A stretch of 64,000 bases of DNA from Nocardioides eburneiflavus (GTDB lineage: Bacteria; Actinomycetota; Actinomycetes; Propionibacteriales; Nocardioidaceae), in contig NZ_SRRO01000001.1 in the NCBI RefSeq assembly GCF_004785795.1, forward strand, positions 4,526,001-4,590,000, given 5' to 3'. Position 1 is the first letter of the stretch; every line of letters begins with the position of its first letter. The notes under the pieces are model-generated. The model was not told the DNA's origin. It was given only the letters and a program-made list of their open reading frames with translations, and did not search any database. Made by a program: the position numbers and the translations under genes. Positions 34,659-43,274 of this stretch are shown one piece after another.

Positions 34659-36727
34659 CCGCACTCATCACCACCGAACTCGTCAGGCTGGGCGCCGACT
34701 GGGGCTCGGACAAGCACGACGTCATCCGAGCGCTCGCCGGGGTCGTCGACGACGCCGGCCGCGCCACGAGCAAGGACCAGCTCGTCGAGGACGCGTTCGC
34801 CCGGGAGTCCACCTCGGCCACCGGTCTGCCCGGCGGCATCGCCATCCCCCACTGCCGCACGACCGGCGTCGAGGTCCCCACGCTCGCGTTCGCGCGCCTG
34901 GAGCCCCCCGTCGACTTCGGCGCCAAGGACGGCCCGGCGGACCTGGCGTTCCTGATCGCCGCACCGGCCGGCGGCGACGCCGACCACCTCACCATCCTCA
35001 CCAAGCTGGCCCGGGCCCTGGTGAAGCCGGCGTTCACCGACGCGCTGCGTGCCGCTGAGAGCGACGAGGAGGTCGTCGACCTGGTCACCCACGAGCTCGG
35101 CGAGCCCGCGCCGGGGGCGAGCAAGCCGGCCGCTGCTGCCGCCGCCGCTCCCGCTGCTGCCGCTGCTCCTGCGGCCGCCGCCCCGGCCACCTCGGGCACG
35201 TCCGGCGACACGCCGTCGCTCGTCGCGGTCACCGCCTGCCCCACCGGCATCGCGCACACCTACATGGCGGCCGAGGCCCTCGAGGCCGCCGCCGAGCGCG
35301 CCGGCGTACGGCTCCAGGTCGAGACGCAGGGCTCGGCCGGCTCGGCCGGCTCGACACCGCTCGCCCCCGCCACGATCGCCGCCGCCGGTGCGGTCATCTT
35401 CGCCGTCGACGTGGGCGTGCGTGACCGTTCCCGCTTCGCCGGCAAGCCGATGGTGGCCTCGGGTGTGAAGCGTCCCATCGACGACGCCGACGCGATGATC
35501 GCCGAGGCGCTGCGCTACGCGGCGGACCCGTCCAGCGCCCCGCGCGTGGAGGGGACGGCCTCCGAGGCCGACGCCACGGCGGGCGGCAAGGAGTCGTTCG
35601 GGGCCACGGCGCGCCGGGTCCTGATGACCGGTGTCTCCTACATGATCCCGTTCGTCGCCGCGGGCGGTCTCCTGATCGCCCTCGGCTTCCTCTTCGGCGG
35701 CTACGAGATCGTCAACGACGGCCAGACAATCGCGGTCGACAACACGTTCTTCAACCTGCCCGACGTCAACGAGCTCGGCCTCGACCACGCGCTCGGCGGC
35801 AGCGCCTTCTTCGCCTACCTCGGCGCCCTCCTGTTCACCCTCGGTGCCGCCGCCTTCGGCTTCCTCGTCCCGGCGCTCGCCGGCTACATCGCGTACGCCA
35901 TCGCCGACCGCCCCGGCATCGCGCCCGGATTCGTGATGGGCGCCATCGCCGGCACCCTCAACTCCGGATTCCTCGGCGGCATCGTCGGCGGCGTGCTCGC
36001 CGGCATCGTCGCGCTCTGGATCACCCGGTGGAAGGTGCCCACCTGGATGCGCGGCCTGATGCCGGTGCTGGTCATCCCGTTGCTGGCGACCCTCATCTCC
36101 GGCTTCGTGATGGTGGTCATCCTGGGCAAGCCCCTCGGTCGCCTGATGGAGGCCCTGAGCGACGGCCTCAACAGCCTGCAGGGTGGATCGGCGATCATCC
36201 TCGGGGTGATCCTCGGCCTGATGATGGCCTTCGACATGGGCGGCCCCCTCAACAAGACCGCCTACGCCTTCGCCACGACCGGCCTCGGTGCCGCCGCCAC
36301 CGCCACCGACGCCCCGGAGCTCAAGGTGATGGCTGCCGTCATGCTCGCCGGCATGGTTCCGCCGCTGGCGCTGGCCCTCGCCACGGTCGTACGCCCGAAG
36401 CTCTTCACCGTCCCCGAGCGCGAGAACGGCAAGGCCGCCTGGGCGATGGGTGCCTCGTTCATCACCGAGGGCGCCATCCCGTTCGCCGCAGCCGACCCCC
36501 TGCGGGTCATCCCGTCGATCATGGCGGGCAGCGCGGTCACCGGTGCCCTGTCCATGGGGCTGGACGTCGGCCTGCGGGCCCCGCACGGCGGCATCTTCGT
36601 GCTGTTCGCCGTCGACGGGATCCTCGGCTTCGTCATCGCCCTCGCCGCGGGCGTGCTCGTGAGCGCCGCCCTGGTCGTCGTCCTCAAGACGGCCAGCCAC
36701 GCCGACGCCGACGTCGCTACTGTCTGA
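34655..36727 (+). CDS. fruA: PTS fructose-specific EIIABC permease
   Basis: A 690-aa three-domain permease. IIA is N-terminal with phospho-His66 (GIAIPHCRT). An Ala/Pro linker (about residues 150-185) leads to IIB with Cys195 in VTACPTGIAHTYMAAEAL. A second linker leads to IIC with about nine membrane helices (FDMGGPLNKTAYAF and APHGGIFVLF blocks). It transports fructose and yields fructose-1-phosphate for FruK. ATG 34655 overlaps fruK (ATGA). An AGSAGS repeat occurs within IIB (about residues 224-232). Confidence 0.95.
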   Translation: MTALITTELVRLGADWGSDKHDVIRALAGVVDDAGRATSKDQLVEDAFARESTSATGLPGGIAIPHCRTTGVEVPTLAFARLEPPVDFGAKDGPADLAFLIAAPAGGDADHLTILTKLARALVKPAFTDALRAAESDEEVVDLVTHELGEPAPGASKPAAAAAAAPAAAAAPAAAAPATSGTSGDTPSLVAVTACPTGIAHTYMAAEALEAAAERAGVRLQVETQGSAGSAGSTPLAPATIAAAGAVIFAVDVGVRDRSRFAGKPMVASGVKRPIDDADAMIAEALRYAADPSSAPRVEGTASEADATAGGKESFGATARRVLMTGVSYMIPFVAAGGLLIALGFLFGGYEIVNDGQTIAVDNTFFNLPDVNELGLDHALGGSAFFAYLGALLFTLGAAAFGFLVPALAGYIAYAIADRPGIAPGFVMGAIAGTLNSGFLGGIVGGVLAGIVALWITRWKVPTWMRGLMPVLVIPLLATLISGFVMVVILGKPLGRLMEALSDGLNSLQGGSAIILGVILGLMMAFDMGGPLNKTAYAFATTGLGAAATATDAPELKVMAAVMLAGMVPPLALALATVVRPKLFTVPERENGKAAWAMGASFITEGAIPFAAADPLRVIPSIMAGSAVTGALSMGLDVGLRAPHGGIFVLFAVDGILGFVIALAAGVLVSAALVVVLKTASHADADVATV

Positions 36728-36775
36728 CCCACTCCACCCGACCCGGCCCCACCAGACCGACCCTCAAGGAGAACC

Positions 36776-37018
36776 ATGCCCAGCAAGTCCGTCGTCGTCG
36801 GCTCCGCCGTCGGCCTCCACGCCCGTCCCGCCGCGATCATCGCCGAGAAGGCCGCCGAGCTCGGCTCGGACGTCACCATCAACGGTGTCGACGCCAGCTC
36901 GTCGCTGATGATCATGACCCTCGGTGCCGGCAACGGCGACACCGTCGAGGTGGCCGGCGACGACCAGGCGGCCGTCGACACGATCGCCGCGCTGGTCGAG
37001 CAGGACCTCGACGCCTGA
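36776..37018 (+). CDS. ptsH: Phosphocarrier protein HPr
   Basis: An 80-aa HPr relaying phosphate from Enzyme I to the EIIA proteins. His15 in GLHARPAA is the phosphorylation site. The region corresponding to regulatory Ser46 reads SSSLMIMTLGAG and keeps serines. AAGGAG lies six bases before the ATG. It is the last gene of the fru operon, 48 bp after fruA. Confidence 0.96.
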   Translation: MPSKSVVVGSAVGLHARPAAIIAEKAAELGSDVTINGVDASSSLMIMTLGAGNGDTVEVAGDDQAAVDTIAALVEQDLDA

Positions 37019-37032
37019 CCTGGTCGTCCTCG

Positions 37033-37170
37033 TGGGCGGTGCGCCAGCCACATTCCGTACGTGGGAATGTGGGTGGGGCACCGCCCATCGGCGTGTCCGG
37101 GCTCGACATCCCCACGGGCGGTGGCCGAGCCACATTCTGGGCCGCCGGAATGTGGCTGGGCCACCACCCG
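37033..37170. repeat. REP2: two tandem 55-bp imperfect palindromes
   Basis: Copy A (37033-37087) and copy B (37115-37170) each read GGGCGGTG, a few bases, GCCACATTC, a variable centre, then GGAATGTGG and a complement of the flank (CACCGCCC or CACCACCC). About 28 bases separate them. The same palindrome pair occurs at 63184-63318. They fill the gap between ptsH and the next convergent gene and may serve as a bidirectional terminator as well. No coding potential. Confidence 0.85.
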
Positions 37171-37178
37171 GGCAGGCG

Positions 37179-38162
37179 TCAGGAGCGCTCGCGCATCGCG
37201 AGGTAGACCGCGCGCATCCCGACCGCCCGCTCGAGCTGGCTCTCGACGACCGAGAAGAACTGGCGCCGGTAGGTCTCGTCGGTGACCGCGGAGACGGTGA
37301 AGTAGAAGCCGCTGAACGAGGCGAGGAACAACGAGACCTTCATCAGGGAGACCGAGACACTGGAGATCAGCGGCGCGTTGCGCAGGTCGCTGACGTCCTT
37401 GCCGATCCAGGAGGCCTGCGTCTCGGGCTCCATCACCAGCGAGCCGAACAGCATGAAGAACGCGAACACCGTGATCGACAGCAGCAGGACCTGCACCGTC
37501 TGGATCACCAGCAGCACGAGGATCAGGTTCCAGCGCTCGAACCCCGTCACCTGCGCGTGGTCCTGCGGGTCGATGCCGGGGTCGGCGGCCATCTCCCGGC
37601 TGGCGGCCTCGAGCGGGGTGCCGGCGCACGCGCGGACCAGGAAGGCGTCGTCCACCTCGTCATCGACCCGGTCGACCTCCTCGGGCAGCCGGGTGAGCAG
37701 GAACAGCACGGCCAGTCCGAACATCAGCAGGACGGTGACCCACAGCAGCCCGAAGGGCAGGTTGGTGGTCATCTCCCAGGCCTCGGCGTTGACGAACAGG
37801 AACGTCACGAAGACCAGCAGCAGCGGCAGCGCCCGCGAGGCCATCGGCGCCACGAAGCGCAGGCTGCCGAGCGTGCGGGAGAGCGCGAAGCCCAGGATGG
37901 GCCGGGCGTGCAGGGCGGTGGAGGCGTACCAGAGCAGCCCGAGCCCGGCCACCGAGAGCCACAGCGCGGGTCCGGCGGCGTACGACTCCGAGGCCCAGGC
38001 GAGCGCGCCCGCGCCGGCCGCGAGCACGACCAGGACGGCGGCCAGGGACAGCAGCCGTCGCGGCCGCAGCCCGGCCCGGGCGGCGGCCCGCTCCTCGGCG
38101 ACGAAGTAGGGCAGCCCGTGGGCCAGGAACCACGCCTCGACGGCCGTACGGTCCCCCGTCAC
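37179..38162 (-). CDS. Multi-pass membrane protein of unknown function (327 aa)
   Basis: Function not recognised. After about 40 soluble residues (LAHGLPYFVAEERAAA near the start), hydrophobic segments appear at about residues 38-60, 70-88, 105-122, 130-150, 200-232 and 260-282, giving six or seven membrane helices. An acidic loop (EEVDRVDDEVDDAF) lies between helices 4 and 5. GTG 38162 overlaps the ribF stop (GTGA), so it is coupled to ribF. The longer open frame upstream is antisense to ribF and does not look real. It has no transporter motif that I can name. Confidence 0.75.
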   Translation of the reverse strand: MTGDRTAVEAWFLAHGLPYFVAEERAAARAGLRPRRLLSLAAVLVVLAAGAGALAWASESYAAGPALWLSVAGLGLLWYASTALHARPILGFALSRTLGSLRFVAPMASRALPLLLVFVTFLFVNAEAWEMTTNLPFGLLWVTVLLMFGLAVLFLLTRLPEEVDRVDDEVDDAFLVRACAGTPLEAASREMAADPGIDPQDHAQVTGFERWNLILVLLVIQTVQVLLLSITVFAFFMLFGSLVMEPETQASWIGKDVSDLRNAPLISSVSVSLMKVSLFLASFSGFYFTVSAVTDETYRRQFFSVVESQLERAVGMRAVYLAMRERS

Positions 38163-39094
38163 GCCAGCAGGGCCCGCGCCCGGCGTACGTCGTCGTGCAT
38201 GGTCTCGACGAGCGCCTCGATGCCCTCGAACCTCACCATGCCGCGCAGCCGGTCGACGAAGGCCACCTCGACCTCGACGCCGTAGAGCTCGAGGTCGTCG
38301 CGGTCGAGGACGTAGGACTCGACGCGCCGGTCGCGCTCGCCGTCGAAGGTCGGGTTGGTGCCCACCGAGATCGCGGCCGGGAACCGCTCGCCGGTGTCGA
38401 GCCGGGTCAGCCACCCGGCGTAGACGCCGTCGGCCGGAGCCGCCTCGACGGGCGGGAGCGGGACGTTGGCGGTCGGGTAGCCGAGCTCGCGTCCACGCTT
38501 GTCGCCCTCCACGACGGTGCCGCGCACGGTGAACGGCCGGCCCAGGGCCTCGGCCGCACCGGCCACGTCACCGGTCGCCAGGCACTGGCGGACGTAGGTC
38601 GAGCTCCACACCTGCGGACCCCCGTCGAGGGCGACCCCGACGGTCTCGAAGTCGCGCGACGCGCCGGCCTCCACCAGCGTGGCGACCTCGCCGGCCGCCT
38701 TGTTGCCGAAGCGGAAGTTGGATCCGACCACGACCGCTCGGGCACGGAGGGTGTCGACGAGGATGCGGTCGATGAATTCCTGCGGCGACCACGACGCGAC
38801 CTCGCGGTCGAAGCGGAGGACGAGGATCGAGTCGATGCCGACGGCCTCGAGCAGCCGGGAGCGCGTCTCGATCGAGGTGAGGGTCGGTGGGGCGTGCTCG
38901 GGGCGCAGCACCGCCATCGGGTGCGGGTCGAAGGTCACCGCCACCACGGTGTCGATGCCCAGCCGCTGCGCGGTCGCCTGCGCCTCGCGGAGCACGTGGG
39001 CGTGACCGAGGTGCACGCCGTCGAAGTTGCCGATGCTGACCACGGTCCGGCCGAGGTCGGCCGGCACGTCGTCGACGTCTCGCCAGATCTGCAC
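38159..39094 (-). CDS. ribF: Bifunctional riboflavin kinase / FAD synthetase
   Basis: A 311-aa enzyme making FMN and then FAD. The N-terminal adenylyltransferase domain has IGNFDGVHLGH, then TFDPHP and SSTYVRQCLATGDV. The C-terminal kinase domain has KRGRELGYPTAN and VESYVLDRDDLELYG. GTG 39094 gives the usual VQIWR start. In many actinobacteria ribF lies next to truB, whereas here about 5 kb of surface genes lie between them. Its stop overlaps the downstream membrane protein start. Confidence 0.96.
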   Translation of the reverse strand: MQIWRDVDDVPADLGRTVVSIGNFDGVHLGHAHVLREAQATAQRLGIDTVVAVTFDPHPMAVLRPEHAPPTLTSIETRSRLLEAVGIDSILVLRFDREVASWSPQEFIDRILVDTLRARAVVVGSNFRFGNKAAGEVATLVEAGASRDFETVGVALDGGPQVWSSTYVRQCLATGDVAGAAEALGRPFTVRGTVVEGDKRGRELGYPTANVPLPPVEAAPADGVYAGWLTRLDTGERFPAAISVGTNPTFDGERDRRVESYVLDRDDLELYGVEVEVAFVDRLRGMVRFEGIEALVETMHDDVRRARALLA

Positions 39095-39184
39095 GGGAGC
39101 AGGGTACTCACCACGCACTCGTCGCCTCCCCGCACGTCGGCTCTGCAACGACTCGGGCCGTGATCCGCCGACGCCGGTCGGGGA

Positions 39185-39805
39185 TCAGTACTCGAAGTCG
39201 TGGAAGTCTCGTGCGTAGAGGTCGCGCAGCCGCTTCTCCAGCCTGTCGCTGACCACCACGTCGCGGCTCGACACCCCGTTCTCCATCTCCCGGTCGCTCG
39301 CGCGCGGCAGGTCCCCGGTGAGTCCGAGGTCGAATCGCGCGTTGAGGTCCTCGACCATGCTCTGCAGGCCGGCCTCCAGTCGGTAGACCGACGCTCCCGG
39401 GACGATGAACTCGTGCTGCGGGCGCAGGTGGTTGTCGAAGACGAATCCGTCCGCGGCGTACGCGGCGAGCGCTGACTCGCCCCACGCATCGACGGAGTCA
39501 GGGTCGGTACGAAGATCCGCCGCGTTGCGCATGCAGTACTCGGAACGGAAGCGTGCGATGGGCTCACGCACCGTCGAGAAGACCAGGTCGAACTTCTCCA
39601 ACCGGAAGAGCTCGGCCAGCCGTCGCGCCTCCACGTGCTGAGGAGAGCACTTGAGGTACGAGTTCAAGGTGCCCTCGCCGGCGACGCCGTCGCGCCAGTC
39701 GAGCGACCACCCGTTCTGCACGAAGAAGCGCTCGATCGACGTGCCGCCCGTCTTGGGCACGTGCACGAACAATGCGGCAATCCCAGCCTTGAGCAGGACG
39801 GGCAT
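39185..39805 (-). CDS. Sulfotransferase-like protein
   Basis: A 206-aa protein of the sulfotransferase-2 type, which transfers sulfate from PAPS to carbohydrates. The 5'-phosphosulfate loop is HVPKTGGTS (about residues 15-23), and the 3'-phosphate motif is TVREPIARFRSEY (about 78-90). It has no membrane segment, unlike Golgi-type members, so it acts in the cytoplasm. It is near glycosyltransferases, implying that a surface glycan is the acceptor. The upstream flank (39806-40013) has lower GC than its surroundings. No PAPS synthesis genes are seen in the window. Confidence 0.8.
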   Translation of the reverse strand: MPVLLKAGIAALFVHVPKTGGTSIERFFVQNGWSLDWRDGVAGEGTLNSYLKCSPQHVEARRLAELFRLEKFDLVFSTVREPIARFRSEYCMRNAADLRTDPDSVDAWGESALAAYAADGFVFDNHLRPQHEFIVPGASVYRLEAGLQSMVEDLNARFDLGLTGDLPRASDREMENGVSSRDVVVSDRLEKRLRDLYARDFHDFEY

Positions 39806-40013
39806 GCGAACTCCTCGATGAGCGGGAAAAGCGGTGGCACGGGCAGGGTTGTGCGAATTCGAATGGTGCGATATGTGGCAAGCAATTCCTCGTCTGGCTC
39901 ACCCCTTTGGGGTTGTAGCGCTCATTGTCGAAGTGTGAGGATCATTGCACCGCAGCACCTCGCGAATACATTTCGAGTCCCACGCCGCGTTTCAGGAAGC
40001 GTGAAGCGCCAAC

Positions 40014-41261
40014 ATGATTGGAGCTCCAGTGCCCGAGCCTGCACAGGCACCTGACACACATGACAACACGGCGGCCGCGGGCGGTGCGAGTGCGGGGGAC
40101 GTCGTCTACACGGCCCTGTTCGGTCGATATGAGTCGCTCGTCGAGGAAGAATGTGCACTGGACTCGGACGCGGAGTTCATCTGTTTCACCGACGACCCCA
40201 GCCTGACCAGCAAGACGTGGCGCGTCGAGCTGGTCGAACCGCGCTTCCCGATGGACCCGATTCGAAGTGCGAGGTGGGTCAAGGTCTTCGGTGACGAGTC
40301 CATCTGGCAGGGCTTCGACCGATCTCTCTGGGTGGACAACCGGGTGTCGTTGAAGGCCGATCCCGCGGAGATCCTGGATTCGTTGCTCGAGGAACCGCAA
40401 GCCGACATGGCGTTGTTCGAGCACAGCTTCCGGCACCGCGTGATCGACGAGTTCGATGCGGTGGTCGAGGGCCGGTTCGACGACCCGGACCGCGTCTACG
40501 AACAGCTCATCCACTACGCGGAGGCATCGCCGGACGTGCTGGACGAGCAACCACTGTGGACCGGCTTCATCGCCCGACGTCACAACGAGCAGGTCGTCTC
40601 CGCCATGCACACATGGGCTGCGCACATCTGCCGGTACTCGAGACGAGACCAGCTCTCGGTCAACCTCGCGCTCCAGGACGCGGGCCTCTGCGTCACCCGG
40701 ATGGCCCGCGACAACCGTGAGTCCGAGTGGCACGTGTGGCCACCGCTGTCCGACACGCTCGGTCGGCAGCACAACACCCGAGTTCGGGCCTTCGAGCACT
40801 CGATCCGCGCGCCGCTCGCGCGCCTGCGCTCCATCGAGCGCGAGCACCACGACCTCCTCGAGGCGCATGCCGTCTCGGCGGCGAAGCGCGACAAGGTGGT
40901 CGCGACGGAGAAGCACCGCGCCGACGACCTCGAGAGCCTCCTTGCGGAGGAGAAGCGCCGCAGGATGGAGGCGGACCTCGCCCTCGCAGCGTCGCACGAG
41001 AGGATCGCCAGGCTCGGCGAGCGCGTCGAGCGGCTGCGCAGCCGTATGCTCGTCCTGAGGAAGCGCCTGGAGCAACGACAGCGGCGAATCGTGATCCTCA
41101 AGAAGCAGGTGGACCGCCTGCAGCGCCGGATGGCCGTCCTGACCGAGAGCGCAGGAACGCAGGCCGCGGCTCGACCACGGCCGACGTCCACGGACGCCAA
41201 GAAGGTCGTGAGGGCAGGCAAGCGCCTGGCGGCCCGAGCGCGGACACGGCTCCATGGCTGA
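40014..41261 (+). CDS. Glycosyltransferase-like protein (DUF616/TOD1 type) with coiled coil
   Basis: A 415-aa protein. Residues about 30-235 resemble the TOD1/MUCI70 (DUF616) glycosyltransferase-like fold: VVYTALFGRYESL, CFTDDPS, the R-SARWVKV segment and SLWVDNRV. The acceptor is unknown. From about residue 265 to 385 the chain is a long charged coiled coil of Glu/Arg/Leu heptads, and the tail is basic. The combination suggests an enzyme tethered to a partner. The next gene starts inside its stop (ATGGCTGA), so the two are coupled. The 207-bp region upstream is AT-richer and holds a short ACCCC-TTT-GGGGT hairpin at 39901-39913. Confidence 0.68.
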   Translation: MIGAPVPEPAQAPDTHDNTAAAGGASAGDVVYTALFGRYESLVEEECALDSDAEFICFTDDPSLTSKTWRVELVEPRFPMDPIRSARWVKVFGDESIWQGFDRSLWVDNRVSLKADPAEILDSLLEEPQADMALFEHSFRHRVIDEFDAVVEGRFDDPDRVYEQLIHYAEASPDVLDEQPLWTGFIARRHNEQVVSAMHTWAAHICRYSRRDQLSVNLALQDAGLCVTRMARDNRESEWHVWPPLSDTLGRQHNTRVRAFEHSIRAPLARLRSIEREHHDLLEAHAVSAAKRDKVVATEKHRADDLESLLAEEKRRRMEADLALAASHERIARLGERVERLRSRMLVLRKRLEQRQRRIVILKKQVDRLQRRMAVLTESAGTQAAARPRPTSTDAKKVVRAGKRLAARARTRLHG

Positions 41262-42480
41262 GCCGTTTCCCTTCGAACGTTATCGCGACGTCGATCCGCA
41301 CTCCCTGCGCCACAAGATCGCGGCCGTCGGCCCGCGGGTCTCGGTGGTGGTCGCCGTGCACAACGGCGGCGAGGTCGTGCGCTCGTGCCTGCAGTCCGTG
41401 ATCGACAATTCTCCGACTTCCCACCGCATCATTGCCATTGACGACGGAGGGGAAGACGTCCATACGCGTCATATCCTCGACGAATTCCACGAGCGCGGAG
41501 ACGTGGAGCTCATTCGTCACGAGAAATGCAGGGGATACACCCGCACGGCGAACCATGGCCTGCTCCTGACTGAGGGCGATGACGTCGTGCTGCTGAACAG
41601 CGACACGGTCGTCCCTCCCATGTGGCTCCAACGACTGTCGTGGACTGCCTACAGCGAGCCGGGGATCGGAACGGTATCGGCCGTGTCGAATGATGCGGCC
41701 GCCAACAGCGTCCCCGTGCGCCACCGACGAAATGACTGGTATCCGCGACTCGAGTGGGAAAGCACCGGACGGCTGATGAGCCGCGGAATGCGCGTGTGGA
41801 GCCAGCACGTGCCGTCGGCGCACGGATTCTGCATGTACATCCGCCGCGCCCTGATCCGGAAGCTGGGCGCCCTGGACAGGTACGGCTTTCCCGTCGGTTA
41901 TGGCGAGGAGGTCGACTACTCGCAAAAGGCGATCCTCGCCGGCTGGTCCAACGTGGTCGCTCCCCACGTGCTGGTCAAGCATCTCCGTTCACAGTCGTTC
42001 GGGCCTGACCGACGCAAGCAGCTCGTCGACGCCTCCAAGGTCGTCCTGACGGAGCGATATCCTCAGCTGAGAGCAGACGTCGCGAGCTGGGAGAGCTCGC
42101 TCGGGGCCGCCCTGGTGCAGCAGAACGCGGCCAGGGTCAGGAGCGGCTGGTCCGGCAAGGGACCGGGAGCGCGGGCGGTCGTGGTACGCGACCTCGACCT
42201 CCAGTACACCCTGGTGGAGCTGCTCGGGGAAGACGGGTCCCTGGCCCCCCAGGACGAGTGGTGCTTCCCGGCGAACCAACGACGCGTGGACTCCACAGAG
42301 GCGCTGGACCACGCGGTGAGCGAGATGATCCTGCTCGGTTGCGCCGAGTCCGTCGTCAGTCACTCCCGCTCGACCCACAAGGAGAGGGTGCTGCGCCGGC
42401 TCGCCCGCGACCTGGGCGTGGGATACGAGCAGGCGCACGCGCCGGACACGGATCCCGCGGGGCTGACCCGTGATCGTTGA
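41254..42480 (+). CDS. Family 2 glycosyltransferase
   Basis: A 408-aa GT-A fold glycosyltransferase. VSVVVAVHNGGEVV starts the nucleotide-sugar fold, NSDTVVPP holds the DxD-type motif (as SDT), and GEEVDYSQKAILAGW resembles the catalytic ED/Q region. No membrane helix is present. Codons with A or T in the third position are more frequent than in neighbours (for example around 41400-41520), pointing to a different origin. The last 100 residues are not typical GT2 and may bind the acceptor. It is coupled to the DUF616 gene. Confidence 0.82.
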   Translation: MAEPFPFERYRDVDPHSLRHKIAAVGPRVSVVVAVHNGGEVVRSCLQSVIDNSPTSHRIIAIDDGGEDVHTRHILDEFHERGDVELIRHEKCRGYTRTANHGLLLTEGDDVVLLNSDTVVPPMWLQRLSWTAYSEPGIGTVSAVSNDAAANSVPVRHRRNDWYPRLEWESTGRLMSRGMRVWSQHVPSAHGFCMYIRRALIRKLGALDRYGFPVGYGEEVDYSQKAILAGWSNVVAPHVLVKHLRSQSFGPDRRKQLVDASKVVLTERYPQLRADVASWESSLGAALVQQNAARVRSGWSGKGPGARAVVVRDLDLQYTLVELLGEDGSLAPQDEWCFPANQRRVDSTEALDHAVSEMILLGCAESVVSHSRSTHKERVLRRLARDLGVGYEQAHAPDTDPAGLTRDR

Positions 42481-42483
42481 GGG

Positions 42484-43230
42484 ATGCCCCACATGTCGAG
42501 GCAGCAGGACGAGACCATGACCGCGGCTCGACTGGACGACGTCGACTGGGCGGAGGTGGACTTCATCGACTTCGGGTCGGGTGTCGGAGGCTCGCTGCAG
42601 AGCGCCGAGAAGCGGACCGGCGGACGGGGCGTGGGCATCGAGATGCGTGCGGCCAAGGTCGAGATCGCCCGACGCGAGGGCAGGAACGTGGTCCTCGGTG
42701 ACATCTTCGACCTGCCGACCGACATCTCCGTGCGCTACGTGACGATCGACAACGTCCTGGAGCACCTTCCGTCGATGGACCTCGTCGAGGCCGCGCTGCA
42801 CTCGGCGACGCGGATCGCACGCGAGTTCGTGTACGTCAGGCATCCCTCCTTCGAGGACGAGCCGTACCTCAACGCACTCGGTCTGAAGCAGTTCTGGACG
42901 GACTGGCGCGACCACCCGTCGCACATCACCATGGCCGACTTCATGCGGATGGCCCACAAGCTCGGCGCCACGAGCTGGAGCATGCACCCCGTACGCGCCG
43001 CAGCGGACAGCTCCGACAGCACCATCCTGCCCATCGGTGCACCCACGGACCAGCACGACTACGACGCCGGGCGCCACGGCGACAAGCCCGACGTGGTGTT
43101 CCCACGTCCCGTCTACTACGCCTGGGACGTCCTGATCCAGGTGCAGGCCGGCATCTCGGTCAACCTCGACTACATCGACGATCCCGAGGTGTCGGACCGG
43201 CGCCCGCGAATCGTCGTCTCAGGCACCTGA
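42484..43230 (+). CDS. SAM-dependent methyltransferase-like protein
   Basis: A 248-aa protein. IDFGSGVGGSLQSAEKR (about residues 28-44) is the SAM-binding loop, and VLGDIFDLP and VLEHLPS fit motifs 2 and 4 of class I methyltransferases. Residues 100 onward are unlike common families. It may methylate the glycan made by the adjacent enzymes. ATG 42484 has GAGG just upstream; ATG 42493 and 42517 are alternatives. It follows the GT2 gene after three bases, so it is likely in the same operon. Confidence 0.75.
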   Translation: MPHMSRQQDETMTAARLDDVDWAEVDFIDFGSGVGGSLQSAEKRTGGRGVGIEMRAAKVEIARREGRNVVLGDIFDLPTDISVRYVTIDNVLEHLPSMDLVEAALHSATRIAREFVYVRHPSFEDEPYLNALGLKQFWTDWRDHPSHITMADFMRMAHKLGATSWSMHPVRAAADSSDSTILPIGAPTDQHDYDAGRHGDKPDVVFPRPVYYAWDVLIQVQAGISVNLDYIDDPEVSDRRPRIVVSGT

Positions 43231-43274
43231 CGTGGCGTGCACTGGTCCTCGACCCACCTGACCCGAAGGACCAC

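Noticed and set aside
35150..35240. Ala/Pro repeats in fruA as a fusion scar
   Set aside because: They match the ordinary flexible linkers between IIA and IIB domains.
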